Position numbers and translations under genes: made by a program. Positions 17,838 to 26,935 of a stretch of 60,607 bases of DNA are shown one piece after another; within the stretch, counting starts at the first letter, position 1; every line of letters begins with the position of its first letter. This DNA is from Anaerotignum sp. (GTDB lineage Bacteria; Bacillota; Clostridia; Lachnospirales; Anaerotignaceae), in NCBI GenBank assembly GCA_017523325.1, contig JAFWWO010000026.1:1-60607 (forward strand), read 5' to 3'. Below the pieces are notes generated by a model. It was not told where the DNA came from, did not search any database, and worked only from the letters and a program-made list of their open reading frames with translations.

Positions 17838-17987
17838 TTAGTAAAATTGTTTATATTTTGAGCTTTCCGCTATCCGCCGGCGAGGGTTCGGCTCCCGGTT
17901 TGCCGCTCTTTGGCGATAACGCAGGTAATCCTCCACCTGTCCCGTCTGCATAAATCTCTGCCAATCCTTCCGTTCCTGTTCACGCAT
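17838..17987 (-). CDS. YqzL-like small protein
   Basis: A 49-residue frame from the ATG at 17987, preceded by AAGGAAAGGGG: MREQERKDWQRFMQTGQVED then YLRYRQ and a basic tail. The W..F..TG.vedYL.Y pattern matches YqzL, the short protein encoded directly before recO in Bacillus and many Clostridia. Function unknown. It is 14 bases upstream of recO and probably translated with it. Confidence 0.75.
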   Translation of the reverse strand: MREQERKDWQRFMQTGQVEDYLRYRQRAANREPNPRRRIAESSKYKQFY

Positions 17988-18171
17988 ATTGCCAGCCCCT
18001 TTCCTTCCCTCTTAGCATGGAGAAAAAAGGGGGAATCATACTGCTAAAATCTTTCCAGAAAAGAGGTGATTTCACCCTCAAACTCCCACAAAAGCCGCCG
18101 TCCCTCGGTTCATTATACAAAAACTGTATTTTCATCATACACGGCAGGGCAGTATCCGAAAATATGCACTT

Positions 18172-19074
18172 TCAGATATTCTTTTTATCATATCCAAAAT
18201 TTTTCAGCAGGAAATCGCTGTCCCGCCAGTCCTTTTTGACCTTCACCCACAGCTGTAAATAAATAGGTGTACCCAACAACCGCTCCATATCATACCGTGC
18301 CGTGGAGCCGATTTTCTTCAGCATACTCCCCTGCTTCCCGATGATAATGCCTTTATGGGACTCTCGCTCGCAATAAATGGTCGCCTCCACGTCCACCATG
18401 TTTTGGTTCTGGCGTTTCTTCATGGACATAATCTCCACAGCGATGCCATGGGGAATTTCGTCCTGCAGCAAATACAGTGCCTTCTCCCGTATAATTTCCG
18501 ATGCAATCTGCCGCTCCGGCTGGTCCGTCACCATATCCCCGGGGAAATACTGGGGTCCCTCCGGCAGATATTTACGAATGACCTCCAAAAGGGTATCCGT
18601 ATGACTCCCTTTTAGGGCGGATATGGGTACAACCTCCGCAAAATCATATAGCCTGCTGTATGCCGCAATGACCGCAAGCAGCTTCTCTTTTTCTACCGTA
18701 TCAATTTTATTGATAACCAATACCACCGGCGTCTTTACATTCTTCAGCCGCTCTATCACATAGCGGTCCAACTCCATGACCTCTTCCGTAGGCTCAATGA
18801 GCATCAGCACCACATCCACCTCGTTAAAGGTATTCTCCGCCGAACGCACCATAAATTCCCCCAGCTTATGCCTGGGCTTATGAATCCCCGGGGTATCCAA
18901 AAATACGCACTGAAATTCCTCCCGTGTCAGGATACAGGTGATTTTATTACGGGTGGTCTGGGGTTTATGGGAGGTAATGGCGATTTTCTCCCCAATCAGG
19001 CAGTTCATCAGCGTGGATTTCCCCACATTGGGTCTGCCTACCAAAGAAACAAATCCGGAATAGAATTTTTTCAT
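18172..19074 (-). CDS. era: GTPase Era
   Basis: A 300-residue GTPase needed for 16S rRNA maturation and 30S assembly. G1 GRPNVGKST, G2 with HKPQTTRNKI, G3 DTPGIHKPRHKLG, G4 NKID and G5 SAL are in order. A C-terminal KH domain (ESHKGIIIGKQGSMLKKIG) binds the 3' end of 16S rRNA. The ATG at 19074 overlaps the stop of the previous gene (ATGA); a longer frame within that gene is rejected. The 184 bases between era and the yqzL-like gene hold no evident gene. Confidence 0.97.
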   Translation of the reverse strand: MKKFYSGFVSLVGRPNVGKSTLMNCLIGEKIAITSHKPQTTRNKITCILTREEFQCVFLDTPGIHKPRHKLGEFMVRSAENTFNEVDVVLMLIEPTEEVMELDRYVIERLKNVKTPVVLVINKIDTVEKEKLLAVIAAYSRLYDFAEVVPISALKGSHTDTLLEVIRKYLPEGPQYFPGDMVTDQPERQIASEIIREKALYLLQDEIPHGIAVEIMSMKKRQNQNMVDVEATIYCERESHKGIIIGKQGSMLKKIGSTARYDMERLLGTPIYLQLWVKVKKDWRDSDFLLKNFGYDKKNI

Positions 19075-19547
19075 GCCTGTTCCTCCAACGCCTTTCTTGC
19101 CGCTTCCTGCTCCGCCAGAAATTCCTTCTCCTTGGCCTCCCAATCCTGCTGCATGGAAAGCAAAAGCACATATTGCAGCCATCTGTCATTTTTCGTGTCA
19201 ATATCCTCTTGGGTCAAGCCTTTCAAAAGAGTCAGCGCCTGATAATATTTCATGCCGTTTTCCGCCGTCATATATTCGGACTGCATACCCAGTACGATGC
19301 AGATTTTATTGGGCAGGCGGTATCTTCTGATTTCCTCCTGCACGCCTTCTGTGCTTTTGCCCAATCTCTGCATGAACTCCATGGCGTTTTTATAATGCAC
19401 AATATATTCGCTCTCCAATATTTTTACCCGTTGGGCGCCCCATTTCTCCTCGATATATGCCACAACCTCCTCCATGGTTTTGGCATTGGGCTTTAAGTCT
19501 ATATCCGCAAATTTTGCCTTTAAGGCGTCCAATCCTTTTGTATCCAT
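19071..19547 (-). CDS. Unknown helical protein in the era operon
   Basis: A 158-residue, mostly helical acidic protein (e.g. MEEVVAYIEEKWGAQRVKIL, EKEFLAEQEAARKALEEQA). The ATG at 19547 is preferred because AGGAGG is seven bases upstream; an ATG two codons earlier is too close to it. No membrane segment or known motif was seen. It is translationally coupled to era and follows the uracil-DNA glycosylase by 21 bases. I do not recognise the family. Confidence 0.75.
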   Translation of the reverse strand: MDTKGLDALKAKFADIDLKPNAKTMEEVVAYIEEKWGAQRVKILESEYIVHYKNAMEFMQRLGKSTEGVQEEIRRYRLPNKICIVLGMQSEYMTAENGMKYYQALTLLKGLTQEDIDTKNDRWLQYVLLLSMQQDWEAKEKEFLAEQEAARKALEEQA

Positions 19548-19568
19548 ATCCATTCCTCCTGTTTTGAT

Positions 19569-20132
19569 TTATGTATGATATTCTTCCCATTTTGCCCGAA
19601 TGGCTTTCATATCCTCCCATGCGGGGCGTTTCTTCGTTTCATCACGCAAAAGTGCCGAGGGATGATACGTCGCCAGCATATGATACCCTTTTCGTTCAAA
19701 CCATTGCCCCCGCTGTCGGGTGATGCGAAACTCCGGATCAATAATTGCCGTAGCCGCAATCCGCCCCAGGCAAACAATGATTTTCGGCCGAACCAGCAAC
19801 AGCTGATACCGCAGGTAGCTCAAACACGCTGCTTTCTCGTCCTCATGGGGGTCACGGTTGCCCGGCGGGCGGCATTTCACCACATTGGCGATATACACGT
19901 CCTCCGGAGAAAAGCCCACGCTTGCCAGCATTTTATCCAACAGCTGCCCCGCAGGCCCCACAAAAGGCAAGCCCTGCAAATCCTCCTGCTGTCCCGGGCC
20001 CTCGCCCACAAAAAGTATATCCGCCTTTCGGTTGCCCTTGCCGATGACCACATGGGTACGCATTTCCCAAAGCCTGCATTTTTTACAGGAGCGACACGCA
20101 CCCTCTAATATTTCCCAGCTTTTTTCCGCCAT
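19569..20132 (-). CDS. Uracil-DNA glycosylase, family 4 (iron-sulfur)
   Basis: A 187-residue enzyme that removes uracil from DNA. The N-terminal CRSCKKCRLW is part of the [4Fe-4S] site, GEGPGQQEDLQGLPFVG is the active-site motif, NVVKCRPPGNRDP follows, and HPSALLR is near the C-terminus. The start at 20132 is chosen because the family begins just before the Cys cluster. It is an insertion relative to the common era operon and has DNA repair company (recO). Confidence 0.92.
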   Translation of the reverse strand: MAEKSWEILEGACRSCKKCRLWEMRTHVVIGKGNRKADILFVGEGPGQQEDLQGLPFVGPAGQLLDKMLASVGFSPEDVYIANVVKCRPPGNRDPHEDEKAACLSYLRYQLLLVRPKIIVCLGRIAATAIIDPEFRITRQRGQWFERKGYHMLATYHPSALLRDETKKRPAWEDMKAIRAKWEEYHT

Positions 20133-20158
20133 AACAAATCCTTCTCTTTCTTCCGTCC

Positions 20159-20500
20159 TTACCGCAGGGTATATTCCCGCAGGGCACTTACCGCCAATGC
20201 CGCAAAACTTCCGCCTGCACCCCAATCGAAGCGGAAAATCATACCGTTTCCACCACCGCCGGCAGCAAGGTGTACCTTCGTTGCCTCCTCCAGATTATCC
20301 GCCAAAAAGGTCAGTGTCGCCCGGTTAGAGGAACGCATATAATATTTTTCAAATACTACCATAACAATTTCCTTGCCGTTGGGCAATATTCTTCTATATT
20401 CGTCCAAAATTTCTCCCGAAAAAGAAGTCCCCACGGCATTTTTTACTTTCTCCGCCGCTTCCGCAGGCGAAAGGAAAACATAAAAATCCTGAATTTCCAT
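20159..20500 (-). CDS. DUF6054 family protein
   Basis: A 113-residue protein. The stretches VVFEKYYMRSSNRATLTFL and GGGGNGMIFRFDWGAGGSF are the hallmark of DUF6054, a small uncharacterised Firmicutes family. The ATG at 20500 has GAGGTG five bases upstream; an ATG at 20512 overlaps the cdd stop but lacks a site. No signal peptide. Function unknown. Confidence 0.75.
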   Translation of the reverse strand: MEIQDFYVFLSPAEAAEKVKNAVGTSFSGEILDEYRRILPNGKEIVMVVFEKYYMRSSNRATLTFLADNLEEATKVHLAAGGGGNGMIFRFDWGAGGSFAALAVSALREYTLR

Positions 20501-20508
20501 CCGACACC

Positions 20509-20901
20509 TCATTTCATATCCACACGGCCAAAGCCCATCGGCAACAGCTCTTCCACGGAAAAACGCTTCATGCCCTTTTCCTCGCTATCCAAAATCACTG
20601 TACCATGGGGCATAAATTCAAACAATACCTGTCGGCAAATGCCGCAGGGCGCAGCATAGTCCCCACTGCTTGCCACAATGGCAATCTTTTCAAACTCCCG
20701 CACGCCCTCGGAAACCGCCTTAAACACCGCCGTCCGCTCGGCACAATTCGTAGCGCCGTAGGAGGCATTTTCAATATTGCAGCCCAAGAATACCCTGCCA
20801 TCCTTCGCCAGCAAAGCTGCCCCTACCCGGAATCGGGAATAGGGCGCATAGGCAAATCCCATGGCTTTTTTCGCCATATCTACCAATTCTCTATCCGTCA
20901 T
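20509..20901 (-). CDS. cdd: Cytidine deaminase
   Basis: A 130-residue zinc enzyme converting cytidine and deoxycytidine to uridine forms. It has YAPYSRFRVGAALL, NIENASYGATNCAERTAVFKA with the catalytic CAE, and PCGICRQ. GGAGG lies seven bases before the ATG at 20901; a TTG two codons earlier is less likely. It follows ybeY directly; the dgkA gene often found between them in Firmicutes is absent. Confidence 0.96.
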   Translation of the reverse strand: MTDRELVDMAKKAMGFAYAPYSRFRVGAALLAKDGRVFLGCNIENASYGATNCAERTAVFKAVSEGVREFEKIAIVASSGDYAAPCGICRQVLFEFMPHGTVILDSEEKGMKRFSVEELLPMGFGRVDMK

Positions 20902-20914
20902 CACCAATCCTCCT

Positions 20915-21385
20915 TTATTCCCGCGGGAACCCCGCCAGAAGCAAAATCTCCTTTTGCCGGCGGAACATTTCTTCCTCTTCCTCCGGCGTCATATGGTCAT
21001 AGCCCAAAAGATGGAGCATACTATGGGCAGTAAGAAAGGCAATCTCCCGTTTCAGGGAATGTCCGTATTCCGCCGCCTGTTCCCTCGCCCGCTCTAAGGA
21101 GATGATAATATCCCCCAAGAGGATTTCTCCGTCTTCATTCCGTTCCGCCTGCTCCCCCTCTTGAAAGGTCAGCATAGGAAAGCTCAGTACGTCCGTAGCT
21201 TTATCGATATTCCGAAATTGGCGATTGATTTGCCGAATTTCTTCATTATCCACAATAGAAACGCTGATTTCGCACTCCTCCGCAAAATTCTCGTACCGCA
21301 GAGCTTCTGCCGCCGCCTGTTTCACCGCCTCCTCCAACTCTTTGGAAAAGCGCTCTTCCGTTCGATTATCTATCCATATCGTCAC
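20915..21385 (-). CDS. ybeY: Endoribonuclease YbeY
   Basis: A 156-residue metal-dependent RNase involved in 16S rRNA 3' maturation and ribosome quality control. The zinc motif HSMLHLLGYDH (three His) is intact, preceded by TDVLSFPM and LGDIIISLERA. The start is GTG at 21385, with GAGGAAATAGACA upstream, overlapping the pgpH stop by 20 bases. Confidence 0.95.
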   Translation of the reverse strand: MTIWIDNRTEERFSKELEEAVKQAAAEALRYENFAEECEISVSIVDNEEIRQINRQFRNIDKATDVLSFPMLTFQEGEQAERNEDGEILLGDIIISLERAREQAAEYGHSLKREIAFLTAHSMLHLLGYDHMTPEEEEEMFRRQKEILLLAGFPRE

Positions 21386-23495
21386 TGTCTATTTCCTCAT
21401 CTCTTTCCAAATATTCACCTTTTTTCTGTGCCGCCGCATCAATTTCTTCCTGCTTCGGGTAAGTCACCCGCTCGTGATACATTCCCTGAAACACCTCCAA
21501 AAACGCCCGGCGTATGATTTCCAGTTCATGTATCCCCAGACCGCTGTGATCCAGCTGACCATCGTCCAGCTTATCCTTCATCAGGCTGCGAATCATCTCC
21601 TCCGCTGCCTCCAGCGTTTCGCCCTTGCCCAGCATGGCACGAACTGCCGCCTCTACCGTATCCGCCAGCATCACCACAGCCGATTCCCGAAAGGCAGGTA
21701 TCATGCCGTCATACCGATAGTCGCTCTCTGTTACATTTTCCGCACCATAGGTCTGCAACGCCTTAAAATAAAAGAACTTCACAAGGCTTGTCCCATGGTG
21801 CTGACGAATGACATCCAGTATGACCGTAGGCAAACCGTATGCCTGTCCCATTTCTACGCCGATACGGGGGTGTTGGGTGATGATTTTGGCACTGGTTTCC
21901 GGCTCCAGCTCATCATGGGGATTATAATCCGTCTGATTTTCCGAGAAAAACTGCGGATTTTTCAGCTTACCGATGTCATGATAATAAGCGCCCGCTCTGG
22001 CAAGTGCTGTATTGGCACCGATTTCATAGGCCGCCGTTTCCGCCAGATTTGCCACAATCAAGCTATGGTGATAGGTTCCCGGTGCCTCTATCATCAGCCG
22101 ACGCAACAACTCATTATTGGGGTTGGTCAATTCCAGCAGCCGCAGGGGCGTATTCGCCTCAAAGGCCGCCTCCCAAAAAGGCAGACTGCCCACAGCTATG
22201 ATCACGGATATGACGCCCATCAACGCCCCAAAGGCACTTTTTATCAACAGCCCCACGGAATACCCGTCAAAAAACAAGCCTACGCCCAACATGGCAAAAA
22301 ACTGCACCGCGCCCATGGCCAGTGCCGCCGGCATCATATATCTGCGCTGTTCTGTTTTCCGTATCAACAATGCGCCCCATATCCCTACCAAAAGGGCATA
22401 CATCAAAAACTGCTCGTCCCCGTCAAATATAAAACAGCCTACCATGCAAAACAGGCAATTCATGACCAACGCCATTCGCCGCCCAATCAGCAGGCTGACC
22501 AGCATAGCAAACAATCCCAAGGGTATCAATGTAAAATAGGGAATATTTGCCATCAGCCGCAACAGTATCACCATAATCACATAAACAGTAAACAGCATAC
22601 GGCTTTCATTCCGCCCCAGAGTCCGCTTACCCTTCCCCCGGAAAAAAAACAGAAATATCGCCGCAAATAACAGCACCACCATCAGCAAACTGCCCATCAG
22701 AGGCAGAACATTCGCCTGATAATCCATGCCGCCGATAAGCTTTAGGCTCAACAGCTTCTCGTAAATCTCCGGCGTAATAATTTCCCCTTCGTCTACGATT
22801 TTCTGGTTCTTGCGTATCATAATCTCCGCCACTTCCGCCCGCTTGGCTTCTCTTGCCGCCTCCATGGCTTCTTCATCGGGCAGAAGATTAGGCTCCAGCG
22901 CCGCTGTTAATATGGCATTGCCCATTTCTTTCAGGGGCGTGCTCCATGCCGTTGCCAAAAAGACCTGTCTTGCCTGTTCTCTGCCCCGTTCCAGTCCGTC
23001 TGCCGTAATGCCTTCTTGGTAGGCCTGCTCCATAGCTGCGATGCAATCCTCCGCAAATAATTTACGGTTGGCGACAGAAAGCTCCTGATATGCCAAAAGC
23101 TGTTTGGCACTAAGCACCACGGCCAGCTTCATGGGGGCTTCCTGCACCCGGCTGTAAAAGCTCTCCCCCGCTTGCAGGGAGGAGAGAATGGCATCTAATT
23201 CCTGAAAGGTTTCATTGACCTGTATACGGCTGTTTTCCTCCGCCACCCCATCGGTTTTATAAATGGGGCCAACGCTGTCTGCCGCCGCATCACGCAGGCG
23301 GTTGGTCGCAATCTCGTCCACGGCATCTGCCGGGGCGACATAGCGTTTTTCCGCCACGGAGCCAATCTGCACCGTCTGCCGCTGATGCACATAAGAGCCT
23401 GTCCCGATACAAAATACCGTCAGTACAAAGGCAATGGTCAGCAACAGCCATTGGCGGGATTTTCTGTTATTTGAAACGCCTGTCCTTCTTGCCAT
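21366..23495 (-). CDS. pgpH: PgpH-like HD phosphodiesterase (7TMR-HDED), likely c-di-AMP hydrolase
   Basis: A 709-residue membrane protein. One N-terminal helix (WLLLTIAFVLTVFCIGTG), a large extracytoplasmic domain (about 45-260), seven membrane helices (about 265-470) and a cytoplasmic HD domain with TYHHSLIVANLAETAAYEIG, AGAYYHDIGKL, and QHHGTSLVKFFY. Characterised members hydrolyse cyclic di-AMP. The start at 23495 overlaps phoH by 29 bases; its ribosome site is weak (GGGGCGAG), suggesting coupling. Gene order phoH-pgpH-ybeY is the usual one. Confidence 0.93.
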   Translation of the reverse strand: MARRTGVSNNRKSRQWLLLTIAFVLTVFCIGTGSYVHQRQTVQIGSVAEKRYVAPADAVDEIATNRLRDAAADSVGPIYKTDGVAEENSRIQVNETFQELDAILSSLQAGESFYSRVQEAPMKLAVVLSAKQLLAYQELSVANRKLFAEDCIAAMEQAYQEGITADGLERGREQARQVFLATAWSTPLKEMGNAILTAALEPNLLPDEEAMEAAREAKRAEVAEIMIRKNQKIVDEGEIITPEIYEKLLSLKLIGGMDYQANVLPLMGSLLMVVLLFAAIFLFFFRGKGKRTLGRNESRMLFTVYVIMVILLRLMANIPYFTLIPLGLFAMLVSLLIGRRMALVMNCLFCMVGCFIFDGDEQFLMYALLVGIWGALLIRKTEQRRYMMPAALAMGAVQFFAMLGVGLFFDGYSVGLLIKSAFGALMGVISVIIAVGSLPFWEAAFEANTPLRLLELTNPNNELLRRLMIEAPGTYHHSLIVANLAETAAYEIGANTALARAGAYYHDIGKLKNPQFFSENQTDYNPHDELEPETSAKIITQHPRIGVEMGQAYGLPTVILDVIRQHHGTSLVKFFYFKALQTYGAENVTESDYRYDGMIPAFRESAVVMLADTVEAAVRAMLGKGETLEAAEEMIRSLMKDKLDDGQLDHSGLGIHELEIIRRAFLEVFQGMYHERVTYPKQEEIDAAAQKKGEYLERDEEIDSDDMDR

Positions 23496-24465
23496 TCTGC
23501 TCGCCCCGCTTCCTATTCTCAAATTTCTCATAGGCAAGGATAATGCTCTGCACCAGAGGGTGCCGCACAACGTCTTTATTGGTCAGGGTAATCATACCGA
23601 TGCCCTCAATGCCGGAAAGGATATTGGTTGCCTCCAATAAGCCGGAGCGTTTGCCCTCCGTCAGGTCAATCTGAGTCACGTCCCCGGTGATGACCGCCTT
23701 AGAGCCGTAGCCGATACGGGTCAGGAACATCTTCATCTGCTCCGGCGTGGTATTTTGGGCTTCGTCCAACACAATAAAGGCATTATCCAGTGTACGCCCT
23801 CTCATATAGGCCAGGGGCGCCACTTCAATCAGGCCTTTTTCCATATTTTTCATGAAGTTTTCCGCCCCCATAATCTCATACAGGGCATCATACAAAGGCC
23901 GCAGGTAAGGGTCTACCTTCTGCTGTAAATCCCCGGGCAAAAAGCCCAGCTTCTCCCCCGCTTCAATGGCAGGGCGGGTCAATATAATCCGATTGACTTC
24001 ATTATTCTTAAAGGCCGTAATGGCCATCGCCATGGCAAGGAAGGTTTTCCCCGTTCCCGCAGGACCGATGCCAAATACCACCGTGTTTTTCTGTATCAAA
24101 TCCGTATATTTCTTCTGTCCCAGTGTTTTTGGCTTTAAGGGGCGGCCATTGGCGGTAATGCAAATCAAATCGTCATAGACCTTTTCCAGTTCCCTTAAAT
24201 CCGCCTCCTCCGCAGAGGCAAGGAAATAATTCAAATTCTGCTCCGTGATTTCCTCCCCCCGCTTAGCAAGCGCCGCCAGAGAATGCATCACGTTCCACGC
24301 CTTATGGACGTTTCGCTCCGCACCCACAATTTTCACATCGTCCCCACGGTTGACAATACGCACCTCGCAGGCTTTTTCTATTTTTTTGATATTCCCGTCA
24401 AACTGTCCGAATACCGGCAGTATAATCCGATTATCCATCTGCATGGTTCTTTCAAATTGTTCCAT
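23467..24465 (-). CDS. phoH: PhoH-like ATPase
   Basis: A 332-residue P-loop ATPase of the PhoH/YbeZ family: an N-terminal KH-like part (ACEVRIVNRGDDVKIVGAE), Walker A FGIGPAGTGKTFLAM, RPAIEAGEKLGFLPGDL, Walker B FIVLDEAQN and VITGDVTQIDL. YbeZ works with YbeY in RNA metabolism. It overlaps yqfD upstream by 14 bases and pgpH downstream. Confidence 0.95.
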   Translation of the reverse strand: MEQFERTMQMDNRIILPVFGQFDGNIKKIEKACEVRIVNRGDDVKIVGAERNVHKAWNVMHSLAALAKRGEEITEQNLNYFLASAEEADLRELEKVYDDLICITANGRPLKPKTLGQKKYTDLIQKNTVVFGIGPAGTGKTFLAMAMAITAFKNNEVNRIILTRPAIEAGEKLGFLPGDLQQKVDPYLRPLYDALYEIMGAENFMKNMEKGLIEVAPLAYMRGRTLDNAFIVLDEAQNTTPEQMKMFLTRIGYGSKAVITGDVTQIDLTEGKRSGLLEATNILSGIEGIGMITLTNKDVVRHPLVQSIILAYEKFENRKRGEQNGKKDRRFK

Positions 24466-25696
24466 TCGCCACTTCCCGTTCCTTTTCTGTTGTATCGTTC
24501 TCTATGGATTCCTTTTGCAACTGTCGTTTTTCGCCGATTCTTTCCGCCATGACAATTTCTGCCTCACCACGGACACTATCGGCATATTCCGCATAACGCA
24601 CGGTCATTTCTTCTATTGTACCGTAAGTGCTTAATAAATTCTCGGCTTTTTTTCTTAAATTTTCTTCCAATAATGCTTTGGCTTCCTCCGCAGTGCGGCT
24701 TTTTGCCACCATTTCATAGCTTTTCCAAAGCTCTTTTTTCCATTTCAGGGGCAATGTAAAATCCCCTAAAGCCAGCGGCTTTTCAAAAATCGGGCTGCGT
24801 TCCCATTCCTCACCGCTATTGGGGTGTATCAAATCCAATTCTTTTTCGGCAACAATCAGGCTATTGTTTTCCTTTTCCTTGCCGCCATATACCTTCTCTT
24901 CGTATTGCAGGGGCATTTCCTCCGCCAGCCTTTGCCAGATGCGGGCCGTCACGGCGCCTTCTGCCGCCACATATTCCCTATGCTGTTGTTCGCCCTCCAG
25001 CCCGATGAGGATTTCCGATGAAATCAGGATATCTCCTTTTTTCACCACATCTCCCGCCGCAACCATGGGCGTGCCCCGCTCCGCTGTAATCTGCAAAACC
25101 ACGCCGTCAGCGTTGGCAATAATATGACAGGGCGTTTCTTTATCTACCATTTCGGCCTTTTCGATGGTCTCCGCCAGCTTTACCGTCACATCGGTGCCCT
25201 TTATGCTGACGCTGACCCATGAAATATCCCCAAAGCCCTCCAGCAAACCATTGGTAACGGCTTGGGTATCCACATGGCCCTTCCATGCACCGGGACACAA
25301 TCCCATCTCTTTACAGGCAGAGAGAATTTCCTCCGTCGAAAGGCGTTCATTGCCTTCCACCTCGACCACCCACACAAAGGAGGACAGTCCATAAAGCCCT
25401 AAGGCAAACAACAGCAATCCTGCCGTCCATGCCTGTCTACTGCGAAACCGCCGCAAAAATGCCGGCAAGCCGCCCCAGCCCAATATCTCCAAGCCACAGC
25501 CTGTTTTTTCCGCGCAGGCCTCCAAAAGAGGCAGACTTCCGCCCGCCGCCTTCATGGTCATACCGACACCGTCTTGGGCAATATCCCAAAGATATACCCC
25601 CCGAAAGGTAGCCATATTCATAAACCGCTCGGCAGAAAAGCCCTTCGCCTTTATCATAACATATCCCCGCAAATAATACCACAACGCCAGAAACAA
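24452..25696 (-). CDS. yqfD: Sporulation protein YqfD
   Basis: About 414 residues. The N-terminus LALWYYLRGYVMIKAKGFS, ATFRGVYLWDI and EILGWGGLPAFLRRFRSR is the clostridial YqfD pattern; a membrane helix (WTAGLLLFALGLYGLSSFVW) follows, then an extracytoplasmic part starting VVEVEGNERLSTEEI. I place the start at TTG 25696, six bases after GAGGTG; ATG 25657 would drop the conserved LWYYLRGY segment. The family is expressed in the mother cell during sporulation. Directly downstream of yqfC. Confidence 0.88.
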   Translation of the reverse strand: MFLALWYYLRGYVMIKAKGFSAERFMNMATFRGVYLWDIAQDGVGMTMKAAGGSLPLLEACAEKTGCGLEILGWGGLPAFLRRFRSRQAWTAGLLLFALGLYGLSSFVWVVEVEGNERLSTEEILSACKEMGLCPGAWKGHVDTQAVTNGLLEGFGDISWVSVSIKGTDVTVKLAETIEKAEMVDKETPCHIIANADGVVLQITAERGTPMVAAGDVVKKGDILISSEILIGLEGEQQHREYVAAEGAVTARIWQRLAEEMPLQYEEKVYGGKEKENNSLIVAEKELDLIHPNSGEEWERSPIFEKPLALGDFTLPLKWKKELWKSYEMVAKSRTAEEAKALLEENLRKKAENLLSTYGTIEEMTVRYAEYADSVRGEAEIVMAERIGEKRQLQKESIENDTTEKEREVANGTI

Positions 25697-25709
25697 AATA
25701 CTCACCTCA

Positions 25710-25973
25710 TCAGGACAAAAATTCCATACTCTCCACACTGCCTGTTACTACCATGCACTCCGCCGTCAGCTGTTTCAGGCAAAGCCCTCTGCCCTGAAGC
25801 CGTACAACCCCCGCCATGGTACCCACGCGGACCGTTTCCTCGCTATATTCCAAAATTCCCTTATAATTTTCGATGGTGACCTCCTCCCGCCCCACAAAAG
25901 AAATCAGCGGCAATCCCAGCATAATTTCCTTGGGCAGTTCCAGTGCCTCCGTCACATTTTTTCGTATCCCCAT
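25710..25973 (-). CDS. yqfC: Sporulation protein YqfC
   Basis: An 87-residue protein: LELPKEIMLGLPLISFVGRE and VRLQGRGLCLKQL are typical of YqfC/YabP-like sporulation proteins. It heads the long operon that runs to recO. In Bacillus yqfC-yqfD are under sigma-E; here a CATACCAT at about the right distance upstream (26006-26013) could be a sigma-E-type -10, but I see no good -35. Confidence 0.9.
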   Translation of the reverse strand: MGIRKNVTEALELPKEIMLGLPLISFVGREEVTIENYKGILEYSEETVRVGTMAGVVRLQGRGLCLKQLTAECMVVTGSVESMEFLS

Positions 25974-26140
25974 GGCTTCCCACCGCCTAAAAACCGTTTG
26001 TTTATGGTATGCCCCGAGGGGGAAAAGTAGACCTCTGCGCCTTGTCCTCTTTTGTCCCGCTTTTTTTGCAGAAATAAAAAAAAGAGGGAAATGCCTTTAT
26101 TGCAAGGCTTTTCCACTCTTCATTTTTTATGCGTTTTTCA

Positions 26141-26935
26141 TTACCCCAACAGGGCTCTATCGTTGGCAAACTCACTGCCGCTGGCAACGGAGAATTGATG
26201 GAGCAAATCGTCCACCGTCAGCTTTTTCTTCTCCTCGCCCTTAATATCCAGTATGATTTTACCGTCCGCCATCATAATCAGGCGGTTGCCGTGGGAGATA
26301 GCGTCCTTCATGTTATGGGTCACCATCAGGGCGGTCAAACCATGCTCCTCTATGATTGTATCGGAAAGCTCCAGCACCTTTGCCGCCGTTTTGGGGTCCA
26401 ATGCCGCCGTATGTTCGTCCAAAAGCAGCAGTTTGGGTTTTTTCAGTGTTGCCATCAGAAGGGTCAGCGCCTGCCGCTGGCCGCCGCTCAAAAGGCCCAC
26501 TTTCGCCCGCAGACGGGTTTCCAGACCCAAATCCAATGTTTTCAGCAATTCCTTATATTCCTCCCGCTCCTTGGAACGGATTCCCCAAGCCAAGCCACGT
26601 TTTTGCCCTCGGCGCAAGGCAAGAGCAAGATTTTCTTCAATTTCCATATCCGCCGCCGTACCGTTCATAGGGTCTTGGAACACCCGACCCAGATACAGGG
26701 CTCTTTTATGCTCCGGCAGTTTCGTGACGTCCTGTCCGTCAATAAGGACGGAGCCGGAATCAATGGGCCATACACCGGCAATGGCATTGAGCATGGTGGA
26801 TTTTCCCGCACCGTTGCCGCCGATGACCGTTACAAAATCCCCTTCCTCCAGCGTCAGGTTTAAGCCGTTTAGCGCTCTTTTTTCACTGGGGGTATTGGGA
26901 TTGAATGTTTTATAAACATTTTTCAGCTCAAGCAT
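26141..26935 (-). CDS. ABC transporter ATP-binding protein
   Basis: A 264-residue ATPase: Walker A GGNGAGKST, signature LSGGQRQAL, Walker B KLLLLDEHTAALD, and VTHNMKDAISHGNRLI as the H-loop. Its closest type is the ATPase of the TrpXYZ-like (ABC_sub_bind) import systems, in agreement with the permease and binding protein upstream. The ATG at 26935 overlaps the permease by eight bases; AAGGAAA precedes it. Confidence 0.93.
   Translation of the reverse strand: MLELKNVYKTFNPNTPSEKRALNGLNLTLEEGDFVTVIGGNGAGKSTMLNAIAGVWPIDSGSVLIDGQDVTKLPEHKRALYLGRVFQDPMNGTAADMEIEENLALALRRGQKRGLAWGIRSKEREEYKELLKTLDLGLETRLRAKVGLLSGGQRQALTLLMATLKKPKLLLLDEHTAALDPKTAAKVLELSDTIIEEHGLTALMVTHNMKDAISHGNRLIMMADGKIILDIKGEEKKKLTVDDLLHQFSVASGSEFANDRALLG

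Noticed and set aside
21225..22670. A 481-codon plus-strand frame
   Set aside because: It lies opposite ybeY and pgpH, whose motifs are intact; no ribosome site and the sequence is low-quality protein (many His, Gln, Tyr).
25990..26035. Sigma-E promoter before yqfC
   Set aside because: A CATACCAT resembles a -10 box, but no fitting -35 is at the right distance; mentioned only in the yqfC entry.
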